DNA of 64,000 bases from Apodemus sylvaticus. Its lineage: Eukaryota > Chordata > Mammalia > Rodentia > Muridae. Below are positions 1 to 11,699 of the stretch, piece by piece. Made by a program: the position numbers and the translations under genes. The notes beneath the pieces are model-generated. The model did not search any database and was not told the DNA's origin. It was given only the letters and a program-made list of their open reading frames with translations. The stretch covers positions 7,869,501 through 7,933,500 of the forward strand of contig NC_067480.1 of NCBI RefSeq assembly GCF_947179515.1. Reading direction: 5' to 3'. Each line of letters opens with the position of its first letter. Position 1 is the stretch's first letter.

Positions 1-329
1 ACTCTTGGGGTCAGAGTGCTTATTCTAGAGAGATCTCCTGCAACAGAAAAAAGCAAGCATCAACAAAATTTCTAAATTATAAAAGCTTGAAATCTTTCAG
101 GATATAATCTTTACATAGTGAAATTACATTTAAAAACAAGTAAAAAAAATACAAGAAAAGTTGTAACTGTTTAAGAACTAAAGAATATATTTTAAAATAG
201 TTGTGATTAATAGCAAAACCCAAAGATGAGTCTTTGAAACAATTAATTTATAAACCCCACTAAGAAAAACTATGGGGGAAGAGACAGATTTCAATATTAA
301 AAGTGTAAAATTTCTGCAGATTTTTGCTG
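1..329. other. AT-rich sequence, nothing assigned
   Basis: No repeat consensus, exon or motif is recognised. The sequence is A+T rich with short poly-A runs. Confidence 0.6.
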
Positions 330-462
330 GGTTGATTGGTTGGTTTTCAGGCATGGTTTCTATGTAGCCCTGGTTGTCCTGGACAGACCGGCCTGGCCTA
401 GAACTCAGAACTCCTCCTGCCTCTGTGTTAGGATGAAGACATGCACCACCATGCCTGGCAAA
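330..462 (-). mobile_element. B1 SINE (old, partial)
   Basis: The complement of the B1 body is visible: the GTAGCCCTGGTTGTCCTGGA box, GGCCTGGCCTAGAACTCAGA and the ACCACCATGCCTGGC start. The copy is diverged and has lost part of its middle. Confidence 0.8.
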
Positions 463-469
463 TATTTTG

Positions 470-612
470 AGTGTGGTTATTCTGTCTTCATGGACATCTG
501 TGCATCCACCTATGTCCCTGGTGGCCAGAGGCCAAAAAAGGGCTTCAGATCCCTTGGGACTGGAGTTACACACAATGGTGAGCTGCAACGAGCCCTTAGA
601 GAGTCGCCGAGA
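470..612 (-). mobile_element. B3-like SINE (diverged)
   Basis: GGGCTTCAGATCCCTTGGGA, ACTGGAGTTACA, a TGAGCTGC block and a terminal GCCATGTCTGGAG match the complement of the tRNA-derived B2/B3 group. About 20% diverged by eye. Confidence 0.65.
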
Positions 613-654
613 GCTGTTAACTGTGGAGCCATGTCTGGAGAAAACTTTTGTTTT

Positions 655-812
655 GTTTTATGTTCATTGATGTTTCGCCTGCATATGTATGTGCGAGTGT
701 GTTGGGTCCACTAGAACTGGACTTACAGATGGTTGTGAGTTGCCACATGGTTACCAGAAATTACACAGATAAGTCAGTGTTCTTATCTGCTGAGCCATCT
801 CTCCAGCTCCCA
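655..812 (-). mobile_element. B3-like SINE (diverged)
   Basis: The sequence holds ACTTACAGATGGTTGTGAG, then TTCTTATCTGCTGAGCCATC and TCTCCAGC at the right edge, which is the 5' head of the SINE in reverse. It lies just downstream of another B3-like copy. Confidence 0.75.
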
Positions 813-1345
813 GAAGATATTACAAATTTACTTTTTTTCTTTCCTCTTCTCTTTTTAGAGTTTCATTTGTGAGTGTCCAATTTCTGTCAGTCTCACCCTC
901 CCTCGAATCCCTTCCTTAGCCGGCACTCTTACATCATTAGCATACATTAATTAAACACAATGGATTTCACTTGGACATTTTCATAGTCATCTATAACATA
1001 GTTCAGCCATTCGCACACACCCTCTTACCCTCTCCTGTCCCCACCCCAAGCTCGTTGTCCCTTAATTTCCTATCTAACCTCCCCTTCTTCTTTCGTGGCT
1101 GTGTGTGTCCCAGTGAGTGTCATTAGGACTGTTTACAAAAGTCTGGGAATCTAACCAGTGGCTACACAATTGAAGAACATCTTCCACTCTGACCGTCTGT
1201 TGGCTAAGTAAATCCTCAGGGAAGTCTGGGACATCATGGGCCCCTCCCTTTTCAACAACAGACTTGTTGACAGACCCGGTCTTGTGAAGATCCTGTGTGA
1301 GAAGTCACAGCTGCCTGAAGCCCAACTCTACAGCCACCGTGACCT
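813..1345. other. Unassigned sequence
   Basis: No repeat, exon or motif recognised. A T/C-rich stretch lies at 830-860. Confidence 0.5.
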
Positions 1346-1473
1346 GTTCAGAAGTCGGTGTGGTGGCTCCCTCCTCCCACTCCTCCTGTTCAGAAGTCAG
1401 TGTGGTGGCTCCCCTCCTCCCACTCCTCCTGTTCAGAAGTCGGTGTGGTGGCTCCCCTCCTCCCACTCCTCCT
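1346..1473. repeat. Minisatellite, 42-43 bp x 3
   Basis: Units start at 1346 (42 bp), 1388 (43 bp) and 1431 (43 bp) with GTTCAGAAGTCGGTGTGGTG, and differ by one or two bases. The near identity points to recent duplication. Confidence 0.95.
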
Positions 1474-3788
1474 CTGCTTCCTCAGTTCTCCAACTGCTTC
1501 TCCCGCAGTGTAACCTCAGCCTCACAAGTGGGGCAGGGGTGTTTATAGATGTCTCGTTTATGGCTTCATATTCAACGGTCATCTATTCTTCCCATTTTAA
1601 CCAGTTACAAAAACCTCTGAAGGTACCACTTGACCTCTGCAAAAAGGAAGCTTCTCTGACCAAAGCTAATAGCTACCCTATTCTACAGACATAAGTGTGG
1701 TTTTTTAGAAGACAGAGTTCCGGGTACGCCGTGTCTTTTTATCAACCGCAGTAACTTCTCCACTAGCACCTCTGACTCCCTCAGCAGGTGACTGCTGGGT
1801 GGGTTTACAGGATCAGGGGTGAATCCCTCCTGTGGAGCAGTCTTCAGATCCACTCAGAAAGCCTTTAGCCACCCTCTAGCACATTGCTGATGCGTAAGAG
1901 TTTGCTCATAATTACCTGGCCGGAGGGTCTGCAGCCGCGTCACACTGTGGTAATGATTCTCAGGCAGCCTGCAGTGCACTTTCTGTGCTGTGAGTCTCAG
2001 GCAGGAGGAGAAAGCTTCCAGCCAAGCTCCACTTGCTTCCTTGTGACCCATGGCCAATGTCTCCGGCGTCTCCGGCAATAGGGCCTTCCTGTCTAGCTGT
2101 GATGAGCGGCCCACAGCGCAGGGCTCTGAGGACCCCAGCGGTTTACAGGGAGGTGGCCCAGTCGTCGCGCTGTGATTTTTGTTAATAACCTACAGATTCC
2201 GGAAGCATCGCTCACCCACACAGATCTATCTCCGTTTAAATTTTATAAGTTTTATTTTTTACTAACAAATCGAGTATCCAACTAATGTATTTTTAAAAAT
2301 ATTATTTACTTATTTATCTTGTGAGGGTCAGGGCAAGTGTCACTACATATGTAGAGAAAAAGGGCAACGCCGGGAGTCGGTTCTCTTCTACACGTTCCTG
2401 GAATCTCACCCCGGTCCTTGGGCCAGGCACCAAGCTCTTTCCTAGGGACAACCCTGAATTTAAACCATTAGCCCAAACCCCGGGCCAACCCTCTTGTCAG
2501 CCAATACTCTGTCATTTCCCCAAGAATACCCAACAAACAGCACAGACCAGACATTCCTGGCCCTCCTGATTCCCACTCCTAAACCTGCTGTCCCTCTTCC
2601 TCAGTTCCTGTAAATGACACGGCCAGAAGTTCAAGCCGGAAAGCCACAAGTCATCCTCAGCCTGTCCTCTCTCTTCTACGATGACCTACTTCCTGCCAGC
2701 TTCCCTCTGAGGACCAAACTTGCACAAGAGATCTGGAGGGTTGAACCCTAGGTGACCCCTTCCTGAACCCCTGTGAAAGAATGAAGCATGCTAGGACACT
2801 TGAGTCTCGGGGCTGATTGCTTTCAAAGCAACAGGAGCCAAAGTATATATAGGACTTATGATCAAGGTCATTTTCCCAGGTGATGTTGAAAGGTAGACTG
2901 GATGCTACTTGGCCAGAGATAGACTTAGCTGATTTAAATTCTGCAGTTTTCTTTGGCATCACCCCTATCATCTGGTTGTGGTTTTTCTCTTATTGTTTGG
3001 TTTTAATTAGCTTAAGTTGTTCTCTGAGTTTGGACAAGGTTCCAAAAATCTCCTTGTGTCGACATTACTTTATTAAGCGCGTGAGCACCTATCTTGTGCC
3101 AGTCACAGAGCTATGGTGACCGGCTCCATGAATGGTCAGGTTCCAGCACAGGGTGCATTCACATTCTCTAACTCAACACCAGACTGTGGCTTAGGTTTTG
3201 AGATACAAATAAGAACAGAGAGACCGGTCACTGTAGACTTCAGGACAGTAACTTACTCAGGTTCAGGCCAGAGAACTGATTGGAATACGAGACCCTACTT
3301 CGTGCTGCTAAGAGCCAGTCTCATGGGTGTCTTAAGAATGGAGTTAGAGCCAGCCAGCCTCTTTTTCTGCCATAGAACGCTGATGTTTTTGCTGTAGGCT
3401 TAGCCATATCCCCCTACTTCCGGTTTCCCCACAGCTGCTTGCTTGCGGCTGTCTCTCTTGATTCCCTGTCTCTGTACCTTCAGGTCTAGCCTTCCCCCCC
3501 CACCCCCATCTCGCGGGATAAACAATTAACACATCCATGCTGGAGCCCAGCTACCTGTGCTTGTCTTGGCCACAAACTCTCCCAGCATTCCTCACTCCCC
3601 TTTCCCAGCTGAGGGAGTTGGGCTGCCTGGCTCCTGGATGCTCTTCTTCAATTCTTCTCTTCTTCTCGGGTTGGAAGCTCTCTGGGGAGTGACTGGATTG
3701 TGTTTCTAGACAGGCTCTGCCTGACCCTTCTGCTGGTGCAGGCTGGCTGCATTTGTGCTGATCTTGGAATCTCATCAAAGCCAAAACA
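1474..3788. other. Unassigned intergenic sequence
   Basis: About 2.3 kb without a recognised SINE, LTR or exon. Open frames here are short and overlap on both strands, with no family resemblance. Ancient repeats may be present but are not recognisable by eye. Confidence 0.5.
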
Positions 3789-4053
3789 ATTCCTCCTCCT
3801 CCTCCTCCTCCCCCTCCTCCTCCTGCTCCTCCCCCTTCCCCTCCTTCTCCCCCTCCTCCTTCTCCTCCCCCTTCTCTTCCTCCTCCCCTTCCTCTTCCCC
3901 TCCTCCCCCTCCTTTTCCCCTCCTCCTCCCTCCCCTCCTCCTTCTTTCCCCTCCTCCCCCTCTTTCTCCCCTCCTCCTTCCCCTCCTCCCCCTCCTTCCC
4001 CCTCCTCTCCCTCCTTCTCCCCCTCCTCCCCCTCCCCCTCCTCCTCCCCCTTC
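3789..4053. repeat. Polypyrimidine tract, (CTCCTC/CCCCTC)n, about 265 bp
   Basis: The + strand is almost purely C and T, built of imperfect CTC, TCC and CCCCTC units, with only one G (near 3825). The long Pro/Ser/Leu and Gly/Glu/Arg open frames across it are artefacts of the repeat. Confidence 0.97.
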
Positions 4054-4319
4054 TAGTTCAGTTGGATCCACTGTGTGCTGGTATCATCCAGCCTTTGCTT
4101 CAGAGCCAGCCAATTATGCTCACGTTCCTGGTGATTAATGTCAGAGATCACATTTCTGCAGTCAGTTCCAAAACAAATATCAGCGGATTCATCATACTAC
4201 AGTTGCACAACCCCAGGGCCACAGAGTGCAAAGGAGGGTGAACCAGTGCCACTGCCCCCGAGACTTGGTCTCCAGTGGCTTTCATCCCACTGCCTTGCCT
4301 TCCTTCTTTTTTCCTCACG

Positions 4320-4373
4320 TCGTGGGTCCAGCGGCCATCGTGGGTCCAGCGGCCATCGTGGGTCCAGCGGCCT
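4320..4373. repeat. 18-bp x 3 tandem repeat
   Basis: TCGTGGGTCCAGCGGCCA is repeated three times with period 18. It is CpG-bearing and nearly perfect. Confidence 0.9.
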
Positions 4374-4424
4374 TCCATGTGTGGGGCTGAGATGACTCTG
4401 TTTTTAAAGCAGTTAGGGTTAAGG

Positions 4425-4603
4425 TTTTTTAACTATTTATTTATTGTATCTGGGTACACTGTAGCTGTCTTCTGACACTCCAGAAGAGGGAGTCAGATCT
4501 CCTTAAGGATAGTTGTGAGCCACCACGTGGTTGCTGGGATTTGAACCTAGGACCTTCGAAAGAGCAGTCAGTGCTCTTAACCACTGAGCCGTCTCTCCAG
4601 CCC
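4425..4603 (-). mobile_element. B2 SINE
   Basis: Complement of a B2: TACACTGTAGCTGTCTTCTG, AGAGGGAGTCAGATCT, TGGTTGCTGGGATTTGAACC and TTAACCACTGAGCCGTCTCT. Full length, moderately diverged. Confidence 0.93.
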
Positions 4604-4713
4604 TAAAGCCACGTTTCTAGGCAAGCAAGAGGACCTGACTTCAGACCACCGGCATCCATATAAACACTGAATGTAGTTCCATGGGATTCTCTCCACTCTC
4701 AGCAAGCTGCCTA

Positions 4714-4765
4714 GGAATTCTGGGCTTGACTGAAATATAGGGGAATTCTGAGCTTGACTGAAAGA
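4714..4765. repeat. 28-bp x 2 tandem duplication
   Basis: GGAATTCTGGGCTTGACTGA at 4714 recurs 28-29 bases later with one change. It lies between the B2 and the ID element. Confidence 0.8.
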
Positions 4766-4780
4766 CACTTAAGAGACCAA

Positions 4781-4866
4781 GGCTGGGACTCGGGGATTTA
4801 ACTCAGTGGTAGAGCTCTTACCCAGCAAGCACAAGGCCCTGGGTTCAGTCCTCAGTTCTGGTGGGG
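4781..4866 (+). mobile_element. ID SINE (BC1/tRNA-Ala derived)
   Basis: TTTAACTCAGTGGTAGAGC is the A-box region and GGTTCAGTCC the B-box region of the internal pol III promoter. The intervening AGCAAGCACAAGGCCCTG is typical of ID. This is the only clear free-standing ID in the window. Confidence 0.88.
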
Positions 4867-5547
4867 GAGGAGCAAATATAATAAGAGGAAGATGGAGAGA
4901 TTGATCAAGGAAGATTTTAGATCTCAACTCTGGGCCTCTACATGCACACAGAAATGTGTACCTGATACCCCACATGTAATCATGTAAAAACATATTCATA
5001 CACATGAAAAGATGAAAAGAAAAATCAATGCAAAACAGTCATTCAGCAAGTTGGTGCCTCCAAGCTGGAGAACAGGCAGTCTGAGCCACTTCATTCGGGC
5101 CCCTCACAGAAAGTCCCACAGCTGTGTGTTCTGTTCCATTCTGTGTAGAGATGTTTTTGCATCATTTTAGGCTTGGGGCCAAGGGCAGCATCTCTCTCTT
5201 AACACAGATAAGGTACCACAATGTGACTCCAAAGTTCTCTTTCTCAGCAGTCTTCAGAGAGTTCCCCGTGACTCTGCCTCTGGAACTCACCCCTTCCTGT
5301 GGTGTTCAGCATCACTAATACCCTACATTCCAGTCATGAACCCAAACCTCTGTGTGAGTGCCCAACTCCATGTCTGACTGCCACTTCCATATAGATACCT
5401 AGTGGTGACAGCAGACTGGACTAGATCACTCCTGATGCTCTCCTAAGCCAGCTCAACCCCATTCATTCTCAGTTTACACAAATGGACAGAAGATGAGGCA
5501 AGCACTTATGTGCTGGGCACTTGACATGATCTCATTTAGCTCTACAT
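4867..5547. other. Unassigned sequence
   Basis: No repeat or exon is recognised between the ID element and the L1. Confidence 0.5.
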
Positions 5548-8500
5548 TCCATGTGTGTTCTTTTGTGACTGGGTTACCTCACTCAGGATGATATTTTCTA
5601 ATTCTATCTGTTTGTCTAAGAATTTCATGAATTCATTGTTTTTAATTGCTGAGTAGTATTCCATTGTGTAAATGTACCACATTTTCTGTATCCATTCCTC
5701 CATTGAGGGATATCTGGGTTCTTTCCAGCTTCTGGCTATTATAAATAGGGCGGCTATGAACATAGTGGAGCATATGTCCTTATTACATGCTAGGGAATCC
5801 TCTAGGTATATGCCCAGGAGTGTTATAGCAGGGTCCTCCAGTAGTATTATGCCCAGTTTTCAGAGGAACCGCCAAACTGATTTCCAGAGTGGTTGTACCA
5901 GCTTGCAATCCCACCAGCAGTGGAGGAGTGTTCCTCTTTCACCACATCCTCACCAACACCTACTGTCTTCTGAGTTTTTGATCTCAGCCATTCTGATTGG
6001 TGTGAGGTGAAATCTCACAGTTGTTTTGATTTGCATTTCCCTAATGACTAAGGATGTTGAACATTTCTTTAGGTGTTTCTCAGCCATTTGATATTCCTCA
6101 GGTGAAAATTCTTTGTTTAGCTCTGTACCCCATTTTTAATATGGTTATTTGGTTCTCTGGAGTCTAATTTCTTGAGTTCTTTGTATATATTGGATGTTAG
6201 CCCTCTGTCACATGTAGGGTTGGTAAAGATCTTTTCCCAATTTGTTGGTTGCCATTTTGTCCTATTGACAGTGTCCGTTGCCTTACAGAAACTTTGTAAT
6301 TTTATGAGGTCCTATTTGTCAGTTCTTGATCTTAGAGTGTAGGCTATTGGTGTTCTGTTCAGGAAAATTTCCCCTGTGCCCATGTGCTCAAGGCTCTTCC
6401 CCAGTTTCTTTTATATTAATTTCAGTGTGTCTGGTTTTATGTGGAGGTCCTTGATCCCCTTGGACTTGATCTTTGTACAAGGAGATAAAAATGAATTGAT
6501 TTACATTCTTCTGTATGCTAACTGCCAGTTGAACCAGCACCATTTGTTGAAATGGCTGTCTTTTTTACACTGGATGGTTTAACTCCTTTGTCAAAGCTCA
6601 AGTGACCATAGGTGTGTGGGTTCATTTCCAGTTCTTCAGTTCTATTCCATTGATCTACCTGCCTGTCACTGTACCACTACCATGCAGTTTTTAACACTAT
6701 TGCTCTATAGTACTGCTTGAGGTTGGGGATTCTGATTCCACCAGAAGTTCTTTTACTATTGAGAATAGTTTTAGCTATCCTGGGTTTTTTTTGTTATTCC
6801 AGATGAATTTGTGAATTGCTTTTTCTAACTCTATGAAGAACTGAGTTGGAATTTTGATGGGGATTGTATTGAATCTGTAGATTGCTTTTGGCAAGACGGC
6901 CATTTTTACTATATTAATCCTGCCAATCCATAAGCATGGGAGATCTTTCTATCTTCTGAGATCTTCTTTAATTTCTTTCTTCAGAGACTGGAAGTTCCTA
7001 CCATACAGATCTTTGACTTGTTTGGTTAGAGTCACACCAAGATACTTTATATTGTTTGTGACTATTGTGAAGGGTGTCATTTCCCTAATTTCTTTCTCAG
7101 CCTGCTTATCCTTTGAGTATAGGAAGGCTACTGATTTGTTTGAGTTAATTTTATATCCAGCAACATTGCTGAAGTTGTTTATCAGCTGTAGGAGTTCTCT
7201 AGTGGAGTTTTTTGGGTCACTTAAGTATACTATCATATCATCTGCAAATAGTGATAGTTTGACTTCTTCCTTTCCAATTTGTATCCCTTTGACCTCCTTT
7301 TGTTGTCTAATTGTTCTAGCTAGAACTTCAAGTACTATATTGAAAAGATATGGAGAGAGAGGGCAACCTTGTCTAGTCCCTGATTTTAGTGGGATTGCTT
7401 CAAGTTTCTCAAGTTTGATATTGGCTACTGGTTTGCTGTATATTGCTTTTACTGTGTTTAGGTATGAGCCTTGACTTCCTGATCTTTCCAAGACTTTTAA
7501 CATGAAAGGATGTTGAATTTTGTCAAATGCTTTTTCAGCATCAAATGAAATGACCATGTGTTTTTTTTTCTTTGAGTTTGTTTATGTAGTAGACTACATT
7601 GATGGATTTCCATAAATTGAGCCATTGTTGCATCCCTGGGATGAAGCCTACTTTATTGTGGTGAATGATCGTTTTGATGTGTTTTTGGATTTGGTTGGCA
7701 AGAATTTTATTGAGTATTTTTGCATCGAAAATTGGTCTGAAGTTTTCTTTCTTTGTTGGATCTTTGTGTGGTTTTGGTATCAGCATAATTGTGGCTTCAT
7801 AGAACAAATTGGTAGTGTTCCTTCTGTTTCTATTTTGTGGAATAGCTTGAAGAGTATCGGTGTTAGGTCTTTGTTGAAGGTCTGATAGAATTCTGCAGTA
7901 AAATCATCTGGTCCTGTGCTTTTTTTGGTTGGGGGACTTTCAATGACTGCTTCTATTTCTTTAGGGATTATGGGACTGTTTAGATGGTCTATCTGATCCT
8001 GATTTAACTTTGGTATTTGGTATCTGTCCAGAAAATTGTTCATTTCATCTAGATTTTCCAGTTGTGTTGAGTATAGGCTTTTGTAGTAGGATCTGATGAT
8101 TTTTTTCATTTCCTCCATTTATGTTGTTATATCTCCCTTTTCATTTCTGATTTTGTTAATTTGGATACTGTCTCTGTGCCCTTTGGTTAGTCTGGCTAGA
8201 GGTTTATCTATCTTGTTTATTTTCTCTAAGAACAAGCTCCTGGTTTTGTTTATTCTTTGTATAGTTCTTTTTGCTTCTACTTGGTTGATTTCAGCCCTGA
8301 GTTTGATGATTTCCTGCCATCTACTCCTCTTGGTTGTATTTAGCTTCTTTCTCTTCTAGTGTTTTCAGGTGCGATGTTCTCTCCAGCTTCTTTTTGGAGG
8401 CATTCAGAGCTATGAGTTTTCCTCTTAGCACTGCGTTCATTATGTCCCATAAATTTGGGTATGTCGTGTCTTCATTAAATTCTAAAAAGTCTTTGATTTC

Positions 8501-9330
8501 TTTCCTTGTTTCATTGAGGCATCACTGAGTAGAGCATTGTTCAGCTTCCATGTGTATGTGGTCTTTCTGTTGTTTTTGTTGCTATTGAAGACCACCCTTA
8601 CTCCATAGTGATCTGATAGGAGCCATGGAATTAGTTCGATCTTCTTATATCTGTTGAGGTCTGTTTTGTGACTGATTATATGGTCAATTTTGGAAAAGGT
8701 GCCATGAGGTGCTGAGAAAAAGGTATATTCTTTTGATTTAAGTTCTATAGATATCTGTTAAATAAATTTGGTCCAAAATTTCTGTTAGTTTCACTGTGTC
8801 TCTGTTTAGTTTGTGCTTCCCTGATCTGTCCATTGATGAGCATGGAGTGTTTAATCACCCACAATTATTGTGTGAGGTGCAATGTGTGCTTTGAGCTTTA
8901 ATAAAGTTTCTTTTATGAATGAAGGTCCCCTTGCATTTGGAGCATAGATATTCAGAACTGAGAGTTCTTCTTGGTGGATTTTTCATTTGATGAGTATGAA
9001 GTGTTCTTCTCTATCTTTTTTGATGACTTTAGGTTGAAAGTTAATTTTTTCTGATATTAGAATGTTTCCAGGTTGTTTCCAGGAACCATTTGCTTGGAAA
9101 TTGTTTTCCAGCCCTTTACTCTGAGGTAGTGTTTGTCTTTGACACTGAGGTACGTTTCCTGTATGCAGCAAAATGTAGGGTCCTGTTTATGTATCCAGTC
9201 TGTTAATCTATGTCTTTTTATTGGGGAATTGAGTCCATTGATGTTAAGAGATATTCAGGAATAGTGATTATTACTTCCTGTTATTTTTGATGCTATTTTT
9301 ATGTTTGAGTGGTTATCTTCTTTGGGGTTT
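5548..9330 (-). pseudogene. L1 ORF2 remnant (endonuclease, reverse transcriptase, C-terminal domain)
   Basis: Pieces of one large ORF2 lie in successive broken frames. The endonuclease start is near 8983-9230 (NFQPKVIKKD). The reverse transcriptase region lies at 6949-8118 and contains AEKAFDKIQHPF, TRQGCPLSPYLFN and an FADD catalytic motif near 7245. The C-terminal cysteine region ends with the tract WKEPRYPSMEEW at 5650-5730. Stops, frameshifts and the missing last codons show it is inactive. Confidence 0.93.
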
Positions 9331-9365
9331 TTGAAAGAAGATTGCTATCTTGCTTTTTCTAGGGT

Positions 9366-10496
9366 TTAGTTTCCCTCCTTGTATTGGTGTTTTCCCCCTA
9401 TTATCCTTTGTAGGATTGGATTTGTGGAAAGATATTGTGTAAATTTGGCTTTATCATGGAATATCTTGGTTTCTCCATCTATGGTGATTGAGAGTTTTGC
9501 TGGGCATAGTAGTCTGGGCTGGCATTTGTGTTCTCTTAGGGTCTGTATGAAATCTGCCCAGGATCTTCTAGCTTTCATGGTTTCTGGTGAGAAGTCTGGT
9601 GTAATTCTGATAGGTCTTCCTTTATATGTTACTTGGCCTTTTTCCCTTACTGATTTTAATATTCTTTCTTTGTTTAGTACATTTGGTGTTTTGATTATTA
9701 TGTGACAGGGGGAATTCTGTTCTGGTCCAGTCTGTTTGGAGTTCTGTAGGCTTCTTGTATGTTCGTGGGCATCTCTCTCTTTAGGTTAGGGAAGTTTTCT
9801 TCTATAATTTTGTTGAAGATATTTCCTGACCCTTTAAGTTGTAGATCTTTGCTCTCTTCTATACTTAGAATCCTCAGGTTTGGTCTTCTCATTGCATCCT
9901 GGATTTCCTGGATGTTTTGGGTTACATGCTTTTTGCATTTTTCATTTTCTTTGACTGTTGAGTCAGTGCTTTCTATGGTAACTTCAGCATCTAAGATTCT
10001 TTCTTCTGACTCTTGTATTCTGTTGTTGATGTTTGCATCTCTGACTCCTGATTTCTTTCCAAGGTTTTCTATCTCCAAAATTGTCTCCCTTTGTGATTTC
10101 TTTGTTGTTTCTACTTCCGTTTTTAGATCCTGATTGGTTTTGTTCAGTTCCTTCACTTTTTTGTTTGTTTTCCTGTAATTCTTTAAGGAATTTTTGTGTT
10201 TCCTCTTTAAGGGCTTCTACCTGTTGATCCATGTTCTCCTGTATTTCTTTAAGAGATTTTTGTGTTTCCTTTTTAAGGGCTTCTACCTGTTGACTCATGT
10301 TCTCCTGTACTTCTTTAAGGGAGCTATTTATGTTCTTCTTGAAATCCTCTATCAGCATCATGAGATGTTATTTTAAATCCAGATCTTGCTGTGTGTTGGG
10401 ATATCCAGAGCTTGCTGTTGTGGGAGAACTTGGTTCAGATGGTGCCATGTTGCCTTGATTTCTGTTGGTAATGTTCTTGTGTTTGCCTTTTGCCAT
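9366..10496 (-). pseudogene. L1 ORF1 remnant (RNA-binding coiled-coil protein)
   Basis: The start MAKGKHKNITNRNQ lies at about 10496. It is followed by a coiled-coil stretch (QENMSQQVEALKKETQKSLK, then a near copy), an RRM-like part with NLRILSIEESKD, and the C-terminal domain ending in IIGGKHQYKEGN at 9366. At least two frame breaks separate the pieces. Two tandem 21-residue units in the coiled coil match the length-variable region known in rodent L1 ORF1. Confidence 0.92.
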
Positions 10497-10880
10497 CTGG
10501 TTATCTCTGGTGTTAGCTGGTGTTGCTTTCTCTGACAGTGGCTTGTCTGTCACACAAGCCTGTGTATCTGTGAACTGGTCTCTTGGGAGACCAGTTCTCT
10601 CTGCATATACAGGTATGTAGATAATCCTGCAAGACCAGCTCTCTTGTGGTTGTTTTTGGGTATGTAGCTCTGTGGCCCCGATCAGTTCTGGGTACAGGCA
10701 GAAAACAGAAGACTCCTGTCCCAGGATGCTCTTAGATTCTTGTGTACTCAGGGTTTCCAGCTGCTTCCTCTGAGCAGCAGGGCAGGTCTCACCTGTGCTG
10801 ACTGTCCTCTCTGCACTGCTGTGTGGTTAGCTGCTTCCTCTGCCGCTTGGATATGGTGCGCTGTGGCAGAGGATCCGAGT
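10497..10880 (-). promoter_or_regulatory. L1 5' UTR remnant
   Basis: GC-richer sequence directly before the ORF1 start, with CTGGTCTCTTGGGAGACCAG (a perfect inverted repeat, 10576-10595) and direct repeats of AGCTGCTTCCTCTG near 10757 and 10830. The second repeat suggests monomer-like structure, but I cannot name the subfamily. The left-hand limit is where the sequence changes to an A/T-rich unique stretch. Confidence 0.65.
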
Positions 10881-11261
10881 ACATTTTTTTTAAATCTCCA
10901 TTTTATAAATGAGAATACTTGGGCATTAAATTACCTGCCCAGATTTATATACTTAGCAATAGCTAGTGCTTATCAGAGAGATTGGCACATAAATGACCCA
11001 CCCTGTGTTTCTCAGATCCATATCTCTGTTAAGTCATTCAGTGAATACACCCCACCCTGAATTAGCAGAGCTGTTAGTGTCAAATCCTGCACTCTGGCAG
11101 CCCTAAAATGCTAGTCTTGGCCCCCTGTCCTCCAGATACCAATTAAAGAGTCAGAAAACCACAAAAAGCAGGAAAAAAAAGAGATGTGTCCAATATGAAC
11201 ATGCTAAGAAGAGAAACAAACAGGTCTCTGACCCAAGTCCATCTCTGGGTCCTGGCATATG

Positions 11262-11422
11262 GCACTAGGCTTAATGGCGAATACCTTTGATCCCAGCACT
11301 TGGTAGGCAAAGGCAGGCAGATTTCTGGGTTTGAGGCCAGCCTTGTCTACAGAGTGAGTTCCAGGACAGCATAGGGAAACCCTGTCTTGAGACCACCCCC
11401 CCCCAAAAAAAAATAAAACAAA
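11262..11422 (+). mobile_element. B1 SINE
   Basis: CTTTGATCCCAGCACTTGGT, AGGCCAGCCTTGTCTACAGA and GAGTTCCAGGACAGC, ending in a C8/A-rich tail. Full length and moderately diverged. Confidence 0.93.
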
Positions 11423-11699
11423 CAAGCAAACAAACAAGACCTTCACAGGCATACCCTCAAGAACTCAGTTCCTCTGGACAGGCCCTACCTTTCTCAGTTC
11501 TACATACCTTAATGCATGTTCAAGCTTTAAATCCATCTGTAGATTAAACTACTGCCTAGCTCAGAGCCCTGGAGGGCTGTCTCTGGAAACTCCCTCATAG
11601 ACTCTCTTAGAGGTGTATTTTACAAACTTCTCAGATGTCTCTCAATTCACGTGGACAAGATTAACTATCATAATACTGGAGAAGTTTCTCAAAAATATT

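Larger units (their letters stand above)
5548..10880 (-). mobile_element. LINE-1, near full length but dead, 3' end missing
   Basis: Read on the minus strand it runs 5' UTR (10497-10880), ORF1 remains (9366-10496), a short intergenic part and ORF2 remains (about 9330 to 5548). Both reading frames are broken by stops and frameshifts. The element stops about a dozen codons before the expected end of ORF2, with no L1 3' UTR and no poly-A tail on that side. This is odd, because L1 insertion usually keeps the 3' end and loses the 5' end. It is in the orientation opposite to Twsg1, about 5 kb upstream of its promoter. Confidence 0.95.

Noticed and set aside
3700..4138. Ser/Pro/Leu-rich and Gly/Glu/Arg-rich open frames over 100 codons
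   Set aside because: They come from the polypyrimidine repeat. No start context, splice sites or family resemblance.
4799..4852. tRNA gene
   Set aside because: A- and B-box-like sequences are present, but the body and tail are those of an ID SINE, with no cloverleaf ending in an acceptor stem.
6949..7557. 202-codon reverse transcriptase frame as a working gene
   Set aside because: It is one fragment of L1 ORF2. The endonuclease and C-terminal parts lie in other frames, and the element is broken in several places.
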